Positions 1 to 9,420 of a stretch of 34,988 nucleotides of DNA are shown here, piece by piece (the first letter of the stretch is position 1; each line of letters begins with the position of its first letter). The notes beneath the pieces were generated by a model. That model saw only the letters and a program-made list of their open reading frames with translations. It did no database searches and was not told the DNA's origin. Both the position numbers and the translations under genes were made by a program. Source of the DNA: Hymenopellis radicata (taxonomy: Eukaryota; Basidiomycota; Agaricomycetes; Agaricales; Physalacriaceae); the NCBI GenBank assembly GCA_015501595.1, contig JADNRX010000537.1:1-34988 (forward strand), given 5' to 3'.

Positions 1-59
1 CACACACCTCGACTTCCGTCCACGCTCTGGATACACGAGCGGATGAGCAGCGCCTCTGA

Positions 60-253
60 CAGTGGAGACTATGGGATCTGAGCGTCGTCGTTGATGAAGA
101 CGTGCTCAGGACGGAGTACGTTCAATTTCGGGTGCATTATGGTACGTACCTCTAAAACTATTTTGATTATTCCACGGAGCTAATACATTCCTAGATGATG
201 GCAACAGCAACACAGTGCCGTTATTCTACACTGTGTTGGTGCCGTTAGATTAA
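60..253 (+). CDS. 3' end of modular gene F (copy belonging to the unit before the window)
   Basis: Two exons are joined by a 53-nt GT-AG intron (142-194). The open frame starts after an in-frame TGA at 57-59, reads through LWDLSVVVDEDVL and VQFRVHY to 141, then resumes at 195 with DDGNSNTVPLFYTVLVPLD and stops at 251-253. The same two exons end at the same codon in the other units (TGA at 19508-19510 and 31894-31896). The matching stop supports a true C-terminus. In units 2 and 3 the His codon of VQFRVHY is a TAA stop, so only this copy is open here. No family is recognised. The remainder of the gene lies upstream of the window. Confidence 0.4.
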
Positions 254-421
254 CGCCATAGGCACGGATGGACTGACCGACATAGTAGGCGCGTGACGAG
301 CGGAGAGCCGTATTGGCGGGGTTCATTTGAATAGAATACGCGTACATGTACAGCCTTGTTGTAGATACGTTTCAATGAATTTGGTTTACCTCCCATTCTT
401 ATGCTCGAAAGTAGACAGTAT

Positions 422-1542
422 TTACGCGAAAACCTTACCGTAGTCTTGAAATGTGTTACTTATCAGAAACCAGAAATGCGTATATCGACAATTCAACTCC
501 ATTGAAGCTCTGTACAAGCGTCTAATTGCTCCCAGAACACAGTATGAGATCCCACTAAAACATGGTAGACACCCAAAGGTGGACATAAACACATACATGG
601 AGATACTGGACCTCTCGACACTTACGGAGAAGTGAGTACGGTCGAAACATCCAATTGCAACTTCTCGAAAACTTCGTCCAGGGTGAGCTAGCAAACCAGT
701 GCAAGTGATATAACGTACCTTGAATATGATGTCCGTCGGGTCGCCATGTTGACTTCACGTATTCGCTGGTGGGAATTCACTCCGCTCTATGCGGGTAACC
801 CAAGTCTGTCAACGTTCCAGGCGTCCAATCGGCTCGGAATTAGCGGAAACATCGGTTTTGAATGGTGCCATACGAGTATGGCAACCCCAAGTGATCGGTA
901 TCACTTGAACTCGAACCACCACATGTCCGAGTTCAAAGTGGTTACACCAACTCACCTTCGTGCTCTCCCACTCTCTCGCGCCTCTCACTCGCCTGAATTT
1001 ACCTGGAGACTCTTGCTAGCATTACGTAACACGGATTCCGACGGTCGTGGAGGCGGAGAACACGCTTTGAGGACGAGTTATCGCGTCAGAGGCTCTGGGA
1101 GCGTCTAGGACCCTGCACATCGATGACACGAGGATTTCTGGACCCTGTGACGTCTCCGGGGGCCTCTAGAATCTTATCTGGCCGAACCTCGGATGTGGGG
1201 AAATGACGCGCGAGGTCGTCTTCCTCCTCCGTCCCTCCGACAGTTTTGGGTAAATGTCGTTTCCCGCTTCTTTATATTCAATTTCATGACTGGTTTAGGT
1301 GTATTTACCTGAATATACTTTCTGTCCGCCTCTGAAACCAATTGAATTCGACGTTAACATCCGATTCGCGCTGCGTACCGAAATGCAGAAAAGGTTTCGT
1401 ACCTTTTCCGTGTTTCGACGGCCTTGATTGCAAGCTGACTCATATGACACTCCATCAGAACGTAAACGGCGACTTTCTCCGCGCCCAGAGCAGCGCAATT
1501 AGCAACGCGAAGCGTTGCGCTTGTTAGGGTGAAAAAACCATT
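422..1542 (-). CDS. Unrecognised multi-exon minus-strand gene A, unit 1
   Basis: The exon set is supported by splice sites and by conservation between units. An exon at 1403-1542 is flanked by TTACAG and a GTACGA donor and reads through TLRVANCAALGAE and VAVYVLMECHMS. Further downstream on this strand come 719-745 (GDPTDIIFK), 626-687 (LTLDEVFEKLQLDVSTVLTS) and a last exon from 554 towards 422. Introns are 688-718 (only 31 nt, unusually short) and 555-625 (71 nt, GTAAGTG to TTTTAG). Replacements between units are conservative (GDPTDIIFK, GNLTDIIFQ, GNPTDIIFQ), which suggests a coding region. The exons between 745 and 1403 are uncertain. The gene converges on gene F and diverges from gene B. 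No domain is recognised, and coding status is inferred, not proven. Confidence 0.4.
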
Positions 1543-1682
1543 CTGTAAGTTTTCACTACCCCCGAGTCCAGACGCCGCTGGCTGACTCCCATCAGATTCT
1601 TCAGGGGCAGACCCTGCACCTAAATTCCTGCATTTTGGCCGTTGGAACCTTGTTTTGAAGAACGGCAAACTCGCCACGGTGC

Positions 1683-3900
1683 ATTTCCGATGAGCAGGTA
1701 AGTTCTATTTGGTTTGGGTTCACCACTTGTCCTGATGTTTTCTTCATCTCAGATTTTAATTCTTTTCTTGCTTGAATCGCCGCTGTCTTTGCCCTGTAGT
1801 CTTCAGGGCGGCGACACGTCTCTAAAGCGAAATGTGTGGCGGCCCAATATGCGCCTGAATCTTCACAGATCTGGCCCCATCAAATGTCCGTGTGTCACGG
1901 CGCCCGATCAACGGCTTTGATATCCATCTTATTGCATGTACGTATCTATGGCGAAGGCGTTAAAAGGCGAGAGATTTCACTGAGAATCATCATTCCACCT
2001 TTCCTTCCTTCCTTTTCCCTCTGCATACCTTTCCTGTCTCGGTTTGTCTTATTCTTTCATTCCATGCTATTCTCATCATTCTACAGATGCTCTGCTCGCT
2101 GTTGACGACGTTCCGCTCATCGTGTGTGCCGGCGACAACGACGCGTTTAAAACGTGACCGGCTTATGTTTGTTGATGGCCACTCGGGTTTCTTCCTGCCA
2201 TCATCGTCGACTGCCTTGCTGACTGCGAGCTTCCGCGAGCGCTTTCGCCCTCGGCATTCAGTGCTCTGGTTTATTTGTTTGTTTTGTCTTGTCGTCGACG
2301 AGCCCGCTGACGATTTTTGCAGAAGATTTTGGTTGTGCACCGTTGACCGCGACGTGGAGGACGTTATCCCGCCTCTTATCCTTGGATATGGGCTATGAGC
2401 CGCTTCGTGCGTCGCTGTTGCTGCTTATCATAGTCATGCTCATTCCCCGCCCTTTCCTTAGACGTCGAGCACGCTCTCGGGGGCGCCTTCCTTGCATGGT
2501 AAGCTCTCCTCTCTTCCTGTTACTACCCCCATTCATTCCCTTCGCCATAGGTACCGCTCGCTCCCTTGAGCCCGGACGACTCATTCGGACGACTTTTCCA
2601 CCAGTTCCATTCTAAAGTCCTACTAGTAGCACCAACGAACATCAATCTCTGGTACGTGTAGCTTGTTGAAGGGGTCTTCACGCTCTTATTAACGACTCTG
2701 ACAGACTCGGGAAATGTAACCTACGTCGTCGGCGTTGTTTGGGGACGTTGTCTTCGCGACGCGTCCCTTGTCCCATTTGGCTTCGCGCCGGTGGGACTAA
2801 TGAGACGACGAAGACGCCGACCAAATCACGATGACCTCCCGACCACCAGTATAGCTTTGGGTATTCCCGCCATGTCCTTGAGTCTACGATTGGTCCTGGT
2901 TTCGTTCTCGCTGTTGATTTGGGTCCTGGTATGTCTATAGATTGCTTTCCTTGACGACGATTTCGACATTAATTCGACTGTCACCCTTGGGCCATGATAT
3001 GAGCTACTGGGTGCGTCATCATTTCCACCGGCTTTAAACACGCCTCGTTTATCATCCTTTCGTCAGATGTCAAGTCGGCCGTCGGGGCCTGGCTGTGAGC
3101 TTGGACAGTAAGCTCTTCTGTCCGCCGTCCTTTGCACCATGCATTACCTTTGCTGTAGATACGTACCGCTGCGGCCTTGGGCTCGAGCCCGGACGACTTT
3201 TTCGAACAACTTTCCCCGCCACTACCACCCATCTTGCAACACCGCCGACGAGCATGGAGACTATGGTATGCCCACGTCGCTCCTTCTTGCTTCGGACTGT
3301 TAATAACGACTCTTACAGACCTAGGGAATGTACCCGACGTCGCTGGCATTGTGTGGGACGTTGTCTTCGCGACGCGTCCCTTATCCCATTTGGCTTCGAG
3401 CCGGTGGGAGCAATCAGACGACGACGCTCCTCTGGATATCAATTTAAGGATGATCTCTCCGCCTACCGTGCGGGCGTGAGCGGCGGGGAGGCGCTAATGT
3501 GGGCGCCGTACTCACCCCCATATGTGGGTGATTTCGATGACATGTACAACTTGTGCGCAGTATGAGCGGCACTGCTTGCACCGTTTGATTTTGGTGAGTA
3601 CATGCCCTCGGTGACTGACACCTCCCACATAGGATTCATCGGGCTTGCTATGCGAGTGTGTTGACTTGTGTATTTTGATTCCCTCGTTGACATGCGAGTA
3701 CTATTTACTAACCTCGTCCTGACTTGTCCGTCAATTGTCCGGTAAGTGTACTTTGCGGTTTCTTTACAATTCATCACTCACGCCGCCTTGTCCAGTACTT
3801 GAGCCGAGGTGTATGTAGCGTAGCGGTGAGTGACTCTTCTGCGCTGGTCGTCGAAGACGTTGAAACTAACGAGGTTTTTGGCAGAATATAATTGGTTTTA
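1683..3900 (+). CDS. Unrecognised intron-rich plus-strand gene B, unit 1
   Basis: Nine GT-AG introns, all on the plus strand, lie in 2.2 kb: 1698-1752, 1938-2086, 2499-2550, 2652-2704, 3108-3158, 3266-3318, 3594-3632, 3742-3795 and 3826-3884. Their donors (GTAAGT, GTACGT, GTGAGT) are typical of fungal genes. The exon starting at 2087 has a frame that stays open for 135 codons in unit 3 and contains a hydrophobic stretch near LRASLLLLIIVML, a possible membrane segment. In unit 1 this frame is broken near 2320 by an extra T. Two exon blocks (from 2551 and from 3159) are paralogous. The start codon and the overall frame are not settled, and some exons have competing open frames. No homologue is recognised. 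Confidence 0.38.
2551..3445 (+). repeat. Internal duplication within gene B, two copies about 615 bp apart
   Basis: The block 2551-2830 resembles 3159-3445. Both contain a GAGCCCGGACGAC segment (near 2570 and 3185), then a 53-nt intron ending in GACTCT(G/T)ACAG or CTCTTACAG. Both then have a second exon with the shared string GACGTTGTCTTCGCGACGCG (near 2743 and 3358). The copies differ at many positions, so this is an older duplication than the 12.4-kb one. Units 2 and 3 show the same arrangement. Confidence 0.7.
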
Positions 3901-3963
3901 TTGAAAGTGGGGATACAATAGCGGGTCCGTAAGCGAGGCCAAAGTAAGGAAAGGAACATTGCG

Positions 3964-4110
3964 CGAAGGCGCATCCCGGAGGAGCACATTAAGACGCACG
4001 CCAGCGCTTAGATCCACCCCAGAGGAGAACACGCGAAGACGCGCGCCAGAGGACCATCTCCCAGCTCACGAGGACGCACTTCTGAGGAACACCCGTGAAG
4101 ACGTCCCCAG
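3964..4110 (+). repeat. Degenerate direct repeats upstream of the small TATA gene
   Basis: Three loosely similar segments follow one another: GGAGGAGCAC followed by AAGACGCACGCCAG, then AGAGGAGAACAC followed by GAAGACGCGCGCCAG, then TGAGGAACACC followed by GAAGACGTCCCCAG. The spacing is about 45-65 bp. They end just before the TATA box at 4123. A promoter-element cluster is possible, but nothing in the sequence proves binding. Confidence 0.4.
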
Positions 4111-4122
4111 ACCGCCCAGAGG

Positions 4123-4130
4123 TATAAATA
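4123..4130 (+). promoter_or_regulatory. TATA box (TATAAATA) of small gene C
   Basis: A consensus TATAAATA lies 60 bp upstream of the ATG at 4190. It is kept in unit 2 (23310-23317). Confidence 0.55.
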
Positions 4131-4189
4131 CGCTCATATCGGTTGATTCAACGAATGAGGTATTAGACAGTTCGCATTGAGATCTGTCG

Positions 4190-4438
4190 ATGGTGAGTGC
4201 ATCCTGTTCTTGCTCCAAATGAAAGTAGACTCAATCATTATAGGGATTGTTCCGGGTACGGATGTTAACTATCGATGCGACCGCGGCTGAGACGTGTACG
4301 TTCGAACAAGAACTCGAGGGCGCATGCGGGGGGAGCTTTGAAAACGAGTCGCGAGGGGAGACAGGCACCGATGAGGGAGAAGAGTTTGTGTCTGGTCATA
4401 CACGTAGCCCAACCATCAGTGGCGTAGAGTGTCCATGA
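4190..4438 (+). CDS. Small two-exon gene C, 65-residue acidic product, unit 1
   Basis: The ATG at 4190-4192 is followed directly by a 51-nt intron (4193-4243, GTGAGT to TTATAG), so the first coding exon is the start codon alone. Exon 2 (4244-4438) continues in phase 0 as GLFRVRMLTIDATAAET and ends ..SPTISGVECP, giving about 65 residues. The product is acidic, with an E/G-rich middle (EQELEG, DEGEEF) and no visible signal peptide or membrane segment. A TATA box lies 60 bp upstream. In unit 2 one extra base in the G-run breaks the frame. The product is unrecognised. Support is promoter plus splice plus open frame, so it is moderate. Confidence 0.42.
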
Positions 4439-4608
4439 GTTCCGATTCGATTTTTCTTAGTATTTATGCTTGATTCGCCCGTCTGCATATCGTTATTTAT
4501 TGGAAGTGGTGCTGAAATTGATTACTTTTCTCCAGTTTTGCTCTGTGTGCCTTATGAGGTTTGCCTGAGATAGAGACGAGAGCGAAAGAAACTTAGAAAG
4601 GCTCGGGC

Positions 4609-4625
4609 CCGACGTGACGCGTCGG
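4609..4625. promoter_or_regulatory. Inverted repeat CCGACG-N5-CGTCGG, stranded CAND1 upstream element (unit 1)
   Basis: CCGACG (4609-4614) and CGTCGG (4620-4625) form a 6-bp inverted repeat around TGACG. In unit 2 the same element lies about 105 bp upstream of the CAND1 ATG. Here the inserted element block separates it from that ATG by almost 7 kb. A binding-site role is inferred from position only. Confidence 0.4.
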
Positions 4626-4654
4626 CTAAATTGATCACATGATCCATCTTGGCT

Positions 4655-4664
4655 CCCTCTCGAC
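4655..4664 (+). repeat. Left target-site duplication, CCCTCTCGAC
   Basis: This 10-bp word occurs immediately left of the inserted block and again immediately right of it (11523-11532). It occurs once at the empty site in unit 2 (23860-23869). The internal junction between element copies keeps only CCCTCTCG (8090-8097). Confidence 0.75.
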
Positions 4665-5735
4665 GGAAAATTGGTCATATCGAGGCACCCGTGATGCCCT
4701 CTGGTGCTATTTTTGAACCGAGGCAAATCCAAATCCGGACGCAAAACTTATCGAGGCAGTTCTATTTTGGGATGACCGCCTCCTCGTACTACCTTTGTCC
4801 AGTCCATCACCCAGATGGAGATTGATCCCTCATGCTGATATCGCGCCAGTGTCGCGCCGCTAAGAATGCCGGGGTATGTCAATGCCATGCTTGCAGGGCG
4901 GAGTACGGGTTGCGAGTAGTTCTTGAGCCAACCTCATAAGTATGCGGGGTGCGCGGTCAGACGCATTGTTGTTAGCTTGAGTCATGTTGACTTACCGTTC
5001 TAGATAAAGTAATCTAGAAGACCGTGTCTCAATGAGTAGTAGTACTAGTAGTACATTGTCCGATACACAGACCTGCAAACTTGTTGAGTCCAATCATAAT
5101 TCAGCTGTCTCGCCATCGCCGTCCTGAGATTCGTACAACGTGCGGCAGACGTGATGACCAGCCGAGAGCTGTAAAGACGGTGATGTATAAGCTCTAACCC
5201 GCCTACCAGAACGATGGACTAACAAGAGATAAGTACTCATCTAAAGGACAAAGTCAGCTTGCAAGAATACTCAAAATTCAAAACTCTCACCAGGGCAATA
5301 ACTATGGTCTCTACAGCCTTCATACGTCGTACACGGCATGTCTGGGGCTATATCCTCTGAGACACAAGATAATCCTTGGAGTCAGTGGCATAGTCTTGCT
5401 GTCCCGACACATGTTGCGCCCTCGGAGGGACATTGGGTATCGGGCGGGCATGTGTGATCAATCAAGTTCAAACGATAATTGATTCAAGGTCTGGCACACT
5501 TGTGGAAATACATCTATACGTCCTGATGGACTTATACGGAGCCTCTGGCATATCATCTTCCCGCCGCCCAGTCATCCTGCCCAAACTCGATGTCATACCG
5601 TCCCAGTGACAAAGATAAGGGCTTGAGAGCAGCAGGATCTCTATCCCAGCAATTACATGCCAGAACTCTTGGAGTGAATCCGGTGCAGAAGTTCTGAAGA
5701 AGGAGTTCATTATCAGATAAGAATAGTCCAAAGAT

Positions 5736-5987
5736 TTACTTAACGAATCTACCTGAGAGCGTTAGGCGCCGGCGGCTCCAACTTCGTAGAAGCGGCCACA
5801 TATACAGAAATGCGCGAACTGCCCTGACCGGACGTGTCCAGACGACATCATCCTGACATTCCGCCTCCCATCCGGCCACAAGTGAAGTCGTGTCCAGGGA
5901 GGCCAATTCAGAATGTTGCAGCCGTGATAATGGCGGGAGATCACATAGAGCGTAAAGTGTAGGAGAAGATGAGATGGGAATGTCCAA
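5736..5987 (-). CDS. Unrecognised minus-strand ORF in element copy 1
   Basis: An 83-codon frame starts MDIPISSSPTLYALCDLPPL and contains ELASLDTTSLVAGWEAECQ. At its end a GTAGATT donor (CTCTCAG|GTAGATT) and a TTCTTCAG acceptor 63 nt on suggest a splice near 5752, after which only a short frame follows. It is identical in copy 2, which follows from the recent duplication and does not show selection. It could be a piece of a captured host gene. No family is recognised. Confidence 0.2.
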   Translation of the reverse strand: MDIPISSSPTLYALCDLPPLSRLQHSELASLDTTSLVAGWEAECQDDVVWTRPVRAVRAFLYMWPLLRSWSRRRLTLSGRFVK

Positions 5988-7039
5988 CTAAGTACTACGA
6001 ACACTTAAGCCAGACGCGGATTGACAGCGGAGTCGGTACTCCACGACGGAACAAGTGAGGGAGACGGAGAAGATTAATGGGCAGACATGACTGCTTTCTG
6101 CCAATAGCAATCAGTAAAAAGATAACCCGAGAAACCAAAAGGACTCACGGGGAATGCAGCATACTGAGAAATAAGCGTTAAGCCATCTTCGACGGGTGGG
6201 CGGCGGCGGTTGATGTCTGACGGCGCAGGTGGCGAGAGGGTGAATGACGCGACAGGTAGATTGTTGATGACGCCGAGGCGGCGCCTGATGAATCCTCCAC
6301 AAGACGTGTAGGCAATGGGTAGCGTGGATGGGGCCAGATATCGATTAGGAGTTGGACGTCGCGGCGTGGATGAACGGAAGCTGTCAATAGCATTTACTAA
6401 GAAAAGTAAAAGTAATAGAAGTAAAAAATCTCACAAAGAGCTGGGCATGATGACAGCATGTGCGCATAGTAGATCCAATACAAGCAAGGCGCAGCTGTAC
6501 AGATGGTAATCGGCGGAAACATCAGCACGGTCGATGAGCGGCGCTCCAGCAGACATCGTGGAGGATGATAGAAAGAGGTGCGGGAAGATTTTGACGAGAC
6601 TATGAGCATATAGACGACATAGTCGCGTTGAGGTGAGAGTCAGGTGAGAGTCGAGGGTAAACGCGTCGTGATTTGATGTTGTTTACCAAGTCCAATAGAT
6701 CAGCGCTGATCGCTCTTCTTCCGCCCACTCCCACAGCACGGCGGCGAGGCCGTGTCATCCAGCCCCAGATCTCTGTCTAAGGCCTTTTTTCCCTGTTCTC
6801 TGTTATGCAGATTGCCTCTCTATGGCGCTCTATGGCCTCAAACGCGCAAGCCGTCAATTCGACGACGCAGCTACGTGTAAGCCCCCAGAAATGGGGCATC
6901 CAAGCTCAAGCTGTCCGAGACGCTGAGCCCAGCGTAAACCCTCCAATGAGGTTGCGATATGAATATTCCTCGACAACGCCGCTGAGTCAGGCAATGCGAC
7001 AGACGCCGGAGATGGCACGGAAGGTGGCGGGTTCGGTTG

Positions 7040-7511
7040 GGTAGATTTTACTCGAAGACACGCGACTTCCTGTGTGGAGAGCGACGAGCATGGGCTGGAC
7101 GCCGATGTACGTGCCAGTCAATTCGGTATGTCTCGCTTTGCTTGAGGTCACCAGCTTATCTTTCCTTTTGCAGGCCAAGATCCAGGACAAGGAGTATTCC
7201 AGCAACGCTTGATATTTGCTGGCAAGCAGTTCGATGACGGTCGCACGTTCTCCGAATACAACATCCAGTAGGTGTCCACGTGTCCACCCTTCACATTGTC
7301 TTTGTCTGCCCGATGGTATGCAGATCTTCGTGGAGACCCTCACGCGCAAGACCATCACTCTCGTTGTCGAGTCGCAGATACCATCGATAATGTCAAGGCG
7401 AAGATCCAGGACAAAGAGGATATCCCACCAGACCAGCAGCACCCTATTTTCACCGGAAAGCAGCTCGAGGATTGAACTACAACATCCAGAAGGAGTCCAC
7501 TCTTCATCTCA
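7040..7511 (+). pseudogene. Polyubiquitin pseudogene, two decayed monomers (element copy 1)
   Basis: Remnant 2 starts at the ATG 7318 and reads [19 protein letters not shown]. It then needs a one-base shift to continue as [20 protein letters not shown] and GKQLED, hits TGA, and has lost about four to six codons before [11 protein letters not shown]. Remnant 1 (7174-7268) follows a 48-nt intron (7126-7173), reads AKIQDKE, loses GIPPD, and continues [20 protein letters not shown] in another frame. Changes at nearly invariant ubiquitin residues include K6E, G10R and G35D. The order of pieces matches a head-to-tail ubiquitin gene. It cannot yield ubiquitin. Its location inside the TIR element suggests gene capture. 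Confidence 0.88.
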
Positions 7512-7914
7512 GTGAGTTGCTTCGGACGTCTTTAGTTCATATACTGATGCCATCTCCCCCTCGCTCGCGCTCAGCGGCGTGCTTGCACGCGCGCGAATAA
7601 GACGTCTATAAAGCACGCACGCATCGCTCTCGCGCATGCTCGGCATTCCCCTTCACCAGTATCGTGCTGGCCCTCTTTCATATCTCCTCCATCCATCTGA
7701 TTTCGTCGCCGGTATGTGAATTGCTCTGTTGAGCATTTTGCGCCGCGCCGATATCTCAACCGACTCTCCGCCAAGCACCGTGCTCCGCTCGGGGTTTCTT
7801 AGCGGTTGCACGCGCGTATATCCTACGGAGTAGATACAGTATATATTGATAAACGTTGAAATAGACGTGTGTATGCGCCACAATTTGCCGCGCCTGTGCT
7901 CACCAGGCTGCGCG

Positions 7915-7995
7915 AAAAAAAAAAATCAAATAGGGGGGAATCGAACTCCCGCTCGGGCGAGGTGACCGAGCATCTCAGTCACGTGCCTCAAATTG
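7915..7995 (-). ncRNA. Degenerate tRNA-like sequence with Pol III-type terminator (element copy 1)
   Basis: On the minus strand GGGAGTTCGATTCCCCC makes a T-arm with a near-perfect B box (AGTTCGATTCC). It is followed by CTATTTGA and a run of 11 T (A-run 7915-7925 on plus), the classic Pol III stop. The stretch from CAATTTG is about 70 nt, tRNA size. The D-arm, anticodon loop (no U33) and acceptor pairing are poor, so a functional tRNA is unlikely. It may be a tRNA relic or a SINE-type promoter remnant. Confidence 0.35.
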
Positions 7996-8056
7996 GTCGC
8001 TTCGGCGAAAATCGGTCTTCAAATCGGTCGCTCGGGAAAAATTGGTCAAATCGGTC
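7990..8056 (+). repeat. Subterminal AAATYGGTC repeats, right end of element copy 1
   Basis: Five copies of AAATTGGTC or AAATCGGTC start at 7990, 8009, 8021, 8039 and 8048. A sixth copy lies at the left terminus (4668-4676) in the same orientation. Clustered subterminal repeats are known transposase-binding sites in several TIR transposon families. Confidence 0.7.
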
Positions 8057-9168
8057 GTGTGGCTGTGCTGCCTCGACATGACGATAGTCCCCTCTCGGGA
8101 AAATTGGTCATATCGAGGCACCCGTGATGCCCTCTGGTGCTATTTTTGAACCGAGGCAAATCCAAATCCGGACGCAAAACTTATCGAGGCAGTTCTATTT
8201 TGGGATGACCGCCTCCTCGTACTACCTTTGTCCAGTCCATCACCCAGATGGAGATTGATCCCTCATGCTGATATCGCGCCAGTGTCGCGCCGCTAAGAAT
8301 GCCGGGGTATGTCAATGCCATGCTTGCAGGGCGGAGTACGGGTTGCGAGTAGTTCTTGAGCCAACCTCATAAGTATGCGGGGTGCGCGGTCAGACGCATT
8401 GTTGTTAGCTTGAGTCATGTTGACTTACCGTTCTAGATAAAGTAATCTAGAAGACCGTGTCTCAATGAGTAGTAGTACTAGTAGTACATTGTCCGATACA
8501 CAGACCTGCAAACTTGTTGAGTCCAATCATAATTCAGCTGTCTCGCCATCGCCGTCCTGAGATTCGTACAACGTGCGGCAGACGTGATGACCAGCCGAGA
8601 GCTGTAAAGACGGTGATGTATAAGCTCTAACCCGCCTACCAGAACGATGGACTAACAAGAGATAAGTACTCATCTAAAGGACAAAGTCAGCTTGCAAGAA
8701 TACTCAAAATTCAAAACTCTCACCAGGGCAATAACTATGGGCTCTACAGCCTTCATACGTCGTACACGGCATGTCTGGGGCTATATCCTCTGAGACACAA
8801 GATAATCCTTGGAGTCAGTGGCATAGTCTTGCTGTCCCGACACATGTTGCGCCCTCGGAGGGACATTGGGTATCGGGCGGGCATGTGTGATCAATCAAGT
8901 TCAAACGATAATTGATTCAAGGTCTGGCACACTTGTGGAAATACATCTATACGTCCTGATGGACTTATACGGAGCCTCTGGCATATCATCTTCCCGCCGC
9001 CCAGTCATCCTGCCCAAACTCGATGTCATACCGTCCCAGTGACAAAGATAAGGGCTTGAGAGCAGCAGGATCTCTATCCCAGCAATTACATGCCAGAACT
9101 CTTGGAGTGAATCCGGTGCAGAAGTTCTGAAGAAGGAGTTCATTATCAGATAAGAATAGTCCAAAGAT

Positions 9169-9420
9169 TTACTTAACGAATCTACCTGAGAGCGTTAGGC
9201 GCCGGCGGCTCCAACTTCGTAGAAGCGGCCACATATACAGAAATGCGCGAACTGCCCTGACCGGACGTGTCCAGACGACATCATCCTGACATTCCGCCTC
9301 CCATCCGGCCACAAGTGAAGTCGTGTCCAGGGAGGCCAATTCAGAATGTTGCAGCCGTGATAATGGCGGGAGATCACATAGAGCGTAAAGTGTAGGAGAA
9401 GATGAGATGGGAATGTCCAA
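9169..9420 (-). CDS. Unrecognised minus-strand ORF in element copy 2
   Basis: This is the second copy of the 83-codon frame described at 5736-5987, identical in translation and at the same place in the element. It is unrecognised. Confidence 0.2.
   Translation of the reverse strand: MDIPISSSPTLYALCDLPPLSRLQHSELASLDTTSLVAGWEAECQDDVVWTRPVRAVRAFLYMWPLLRSWSRRRLTLSGRFVK

Larger units (their letters stand above)
4665..8089 (+). mobile_element. 3.43-kb element, copy 1
   Basis: This is the first of two head-to-tail copies with a constant offset of 3433 bp to copy 2. The only difference I noticed is T at 5308 against G at the matching position in copy 2. The left two-thirds (4700-6700) holds minus-strand open frames of unknown nature. 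The right third holds polyubiquitin remains, a tRNA-like stretch and AAATYGGTC repeats. Confidence 0.72.

Noticed and set aside
5040..5056. Short AGT/AGTACT repeat as a microsatellite
   Set aside because: It contains only a few units in about 17 bp, without copy-number difference between the element copies.
7273..7476. A functional 67-codon ubiquitin-like protein
   Set aside because: The frame is only the second half of a decayed ubiquitin monomer with upstream out-of-frame sequence, a premature stop and missing codons.
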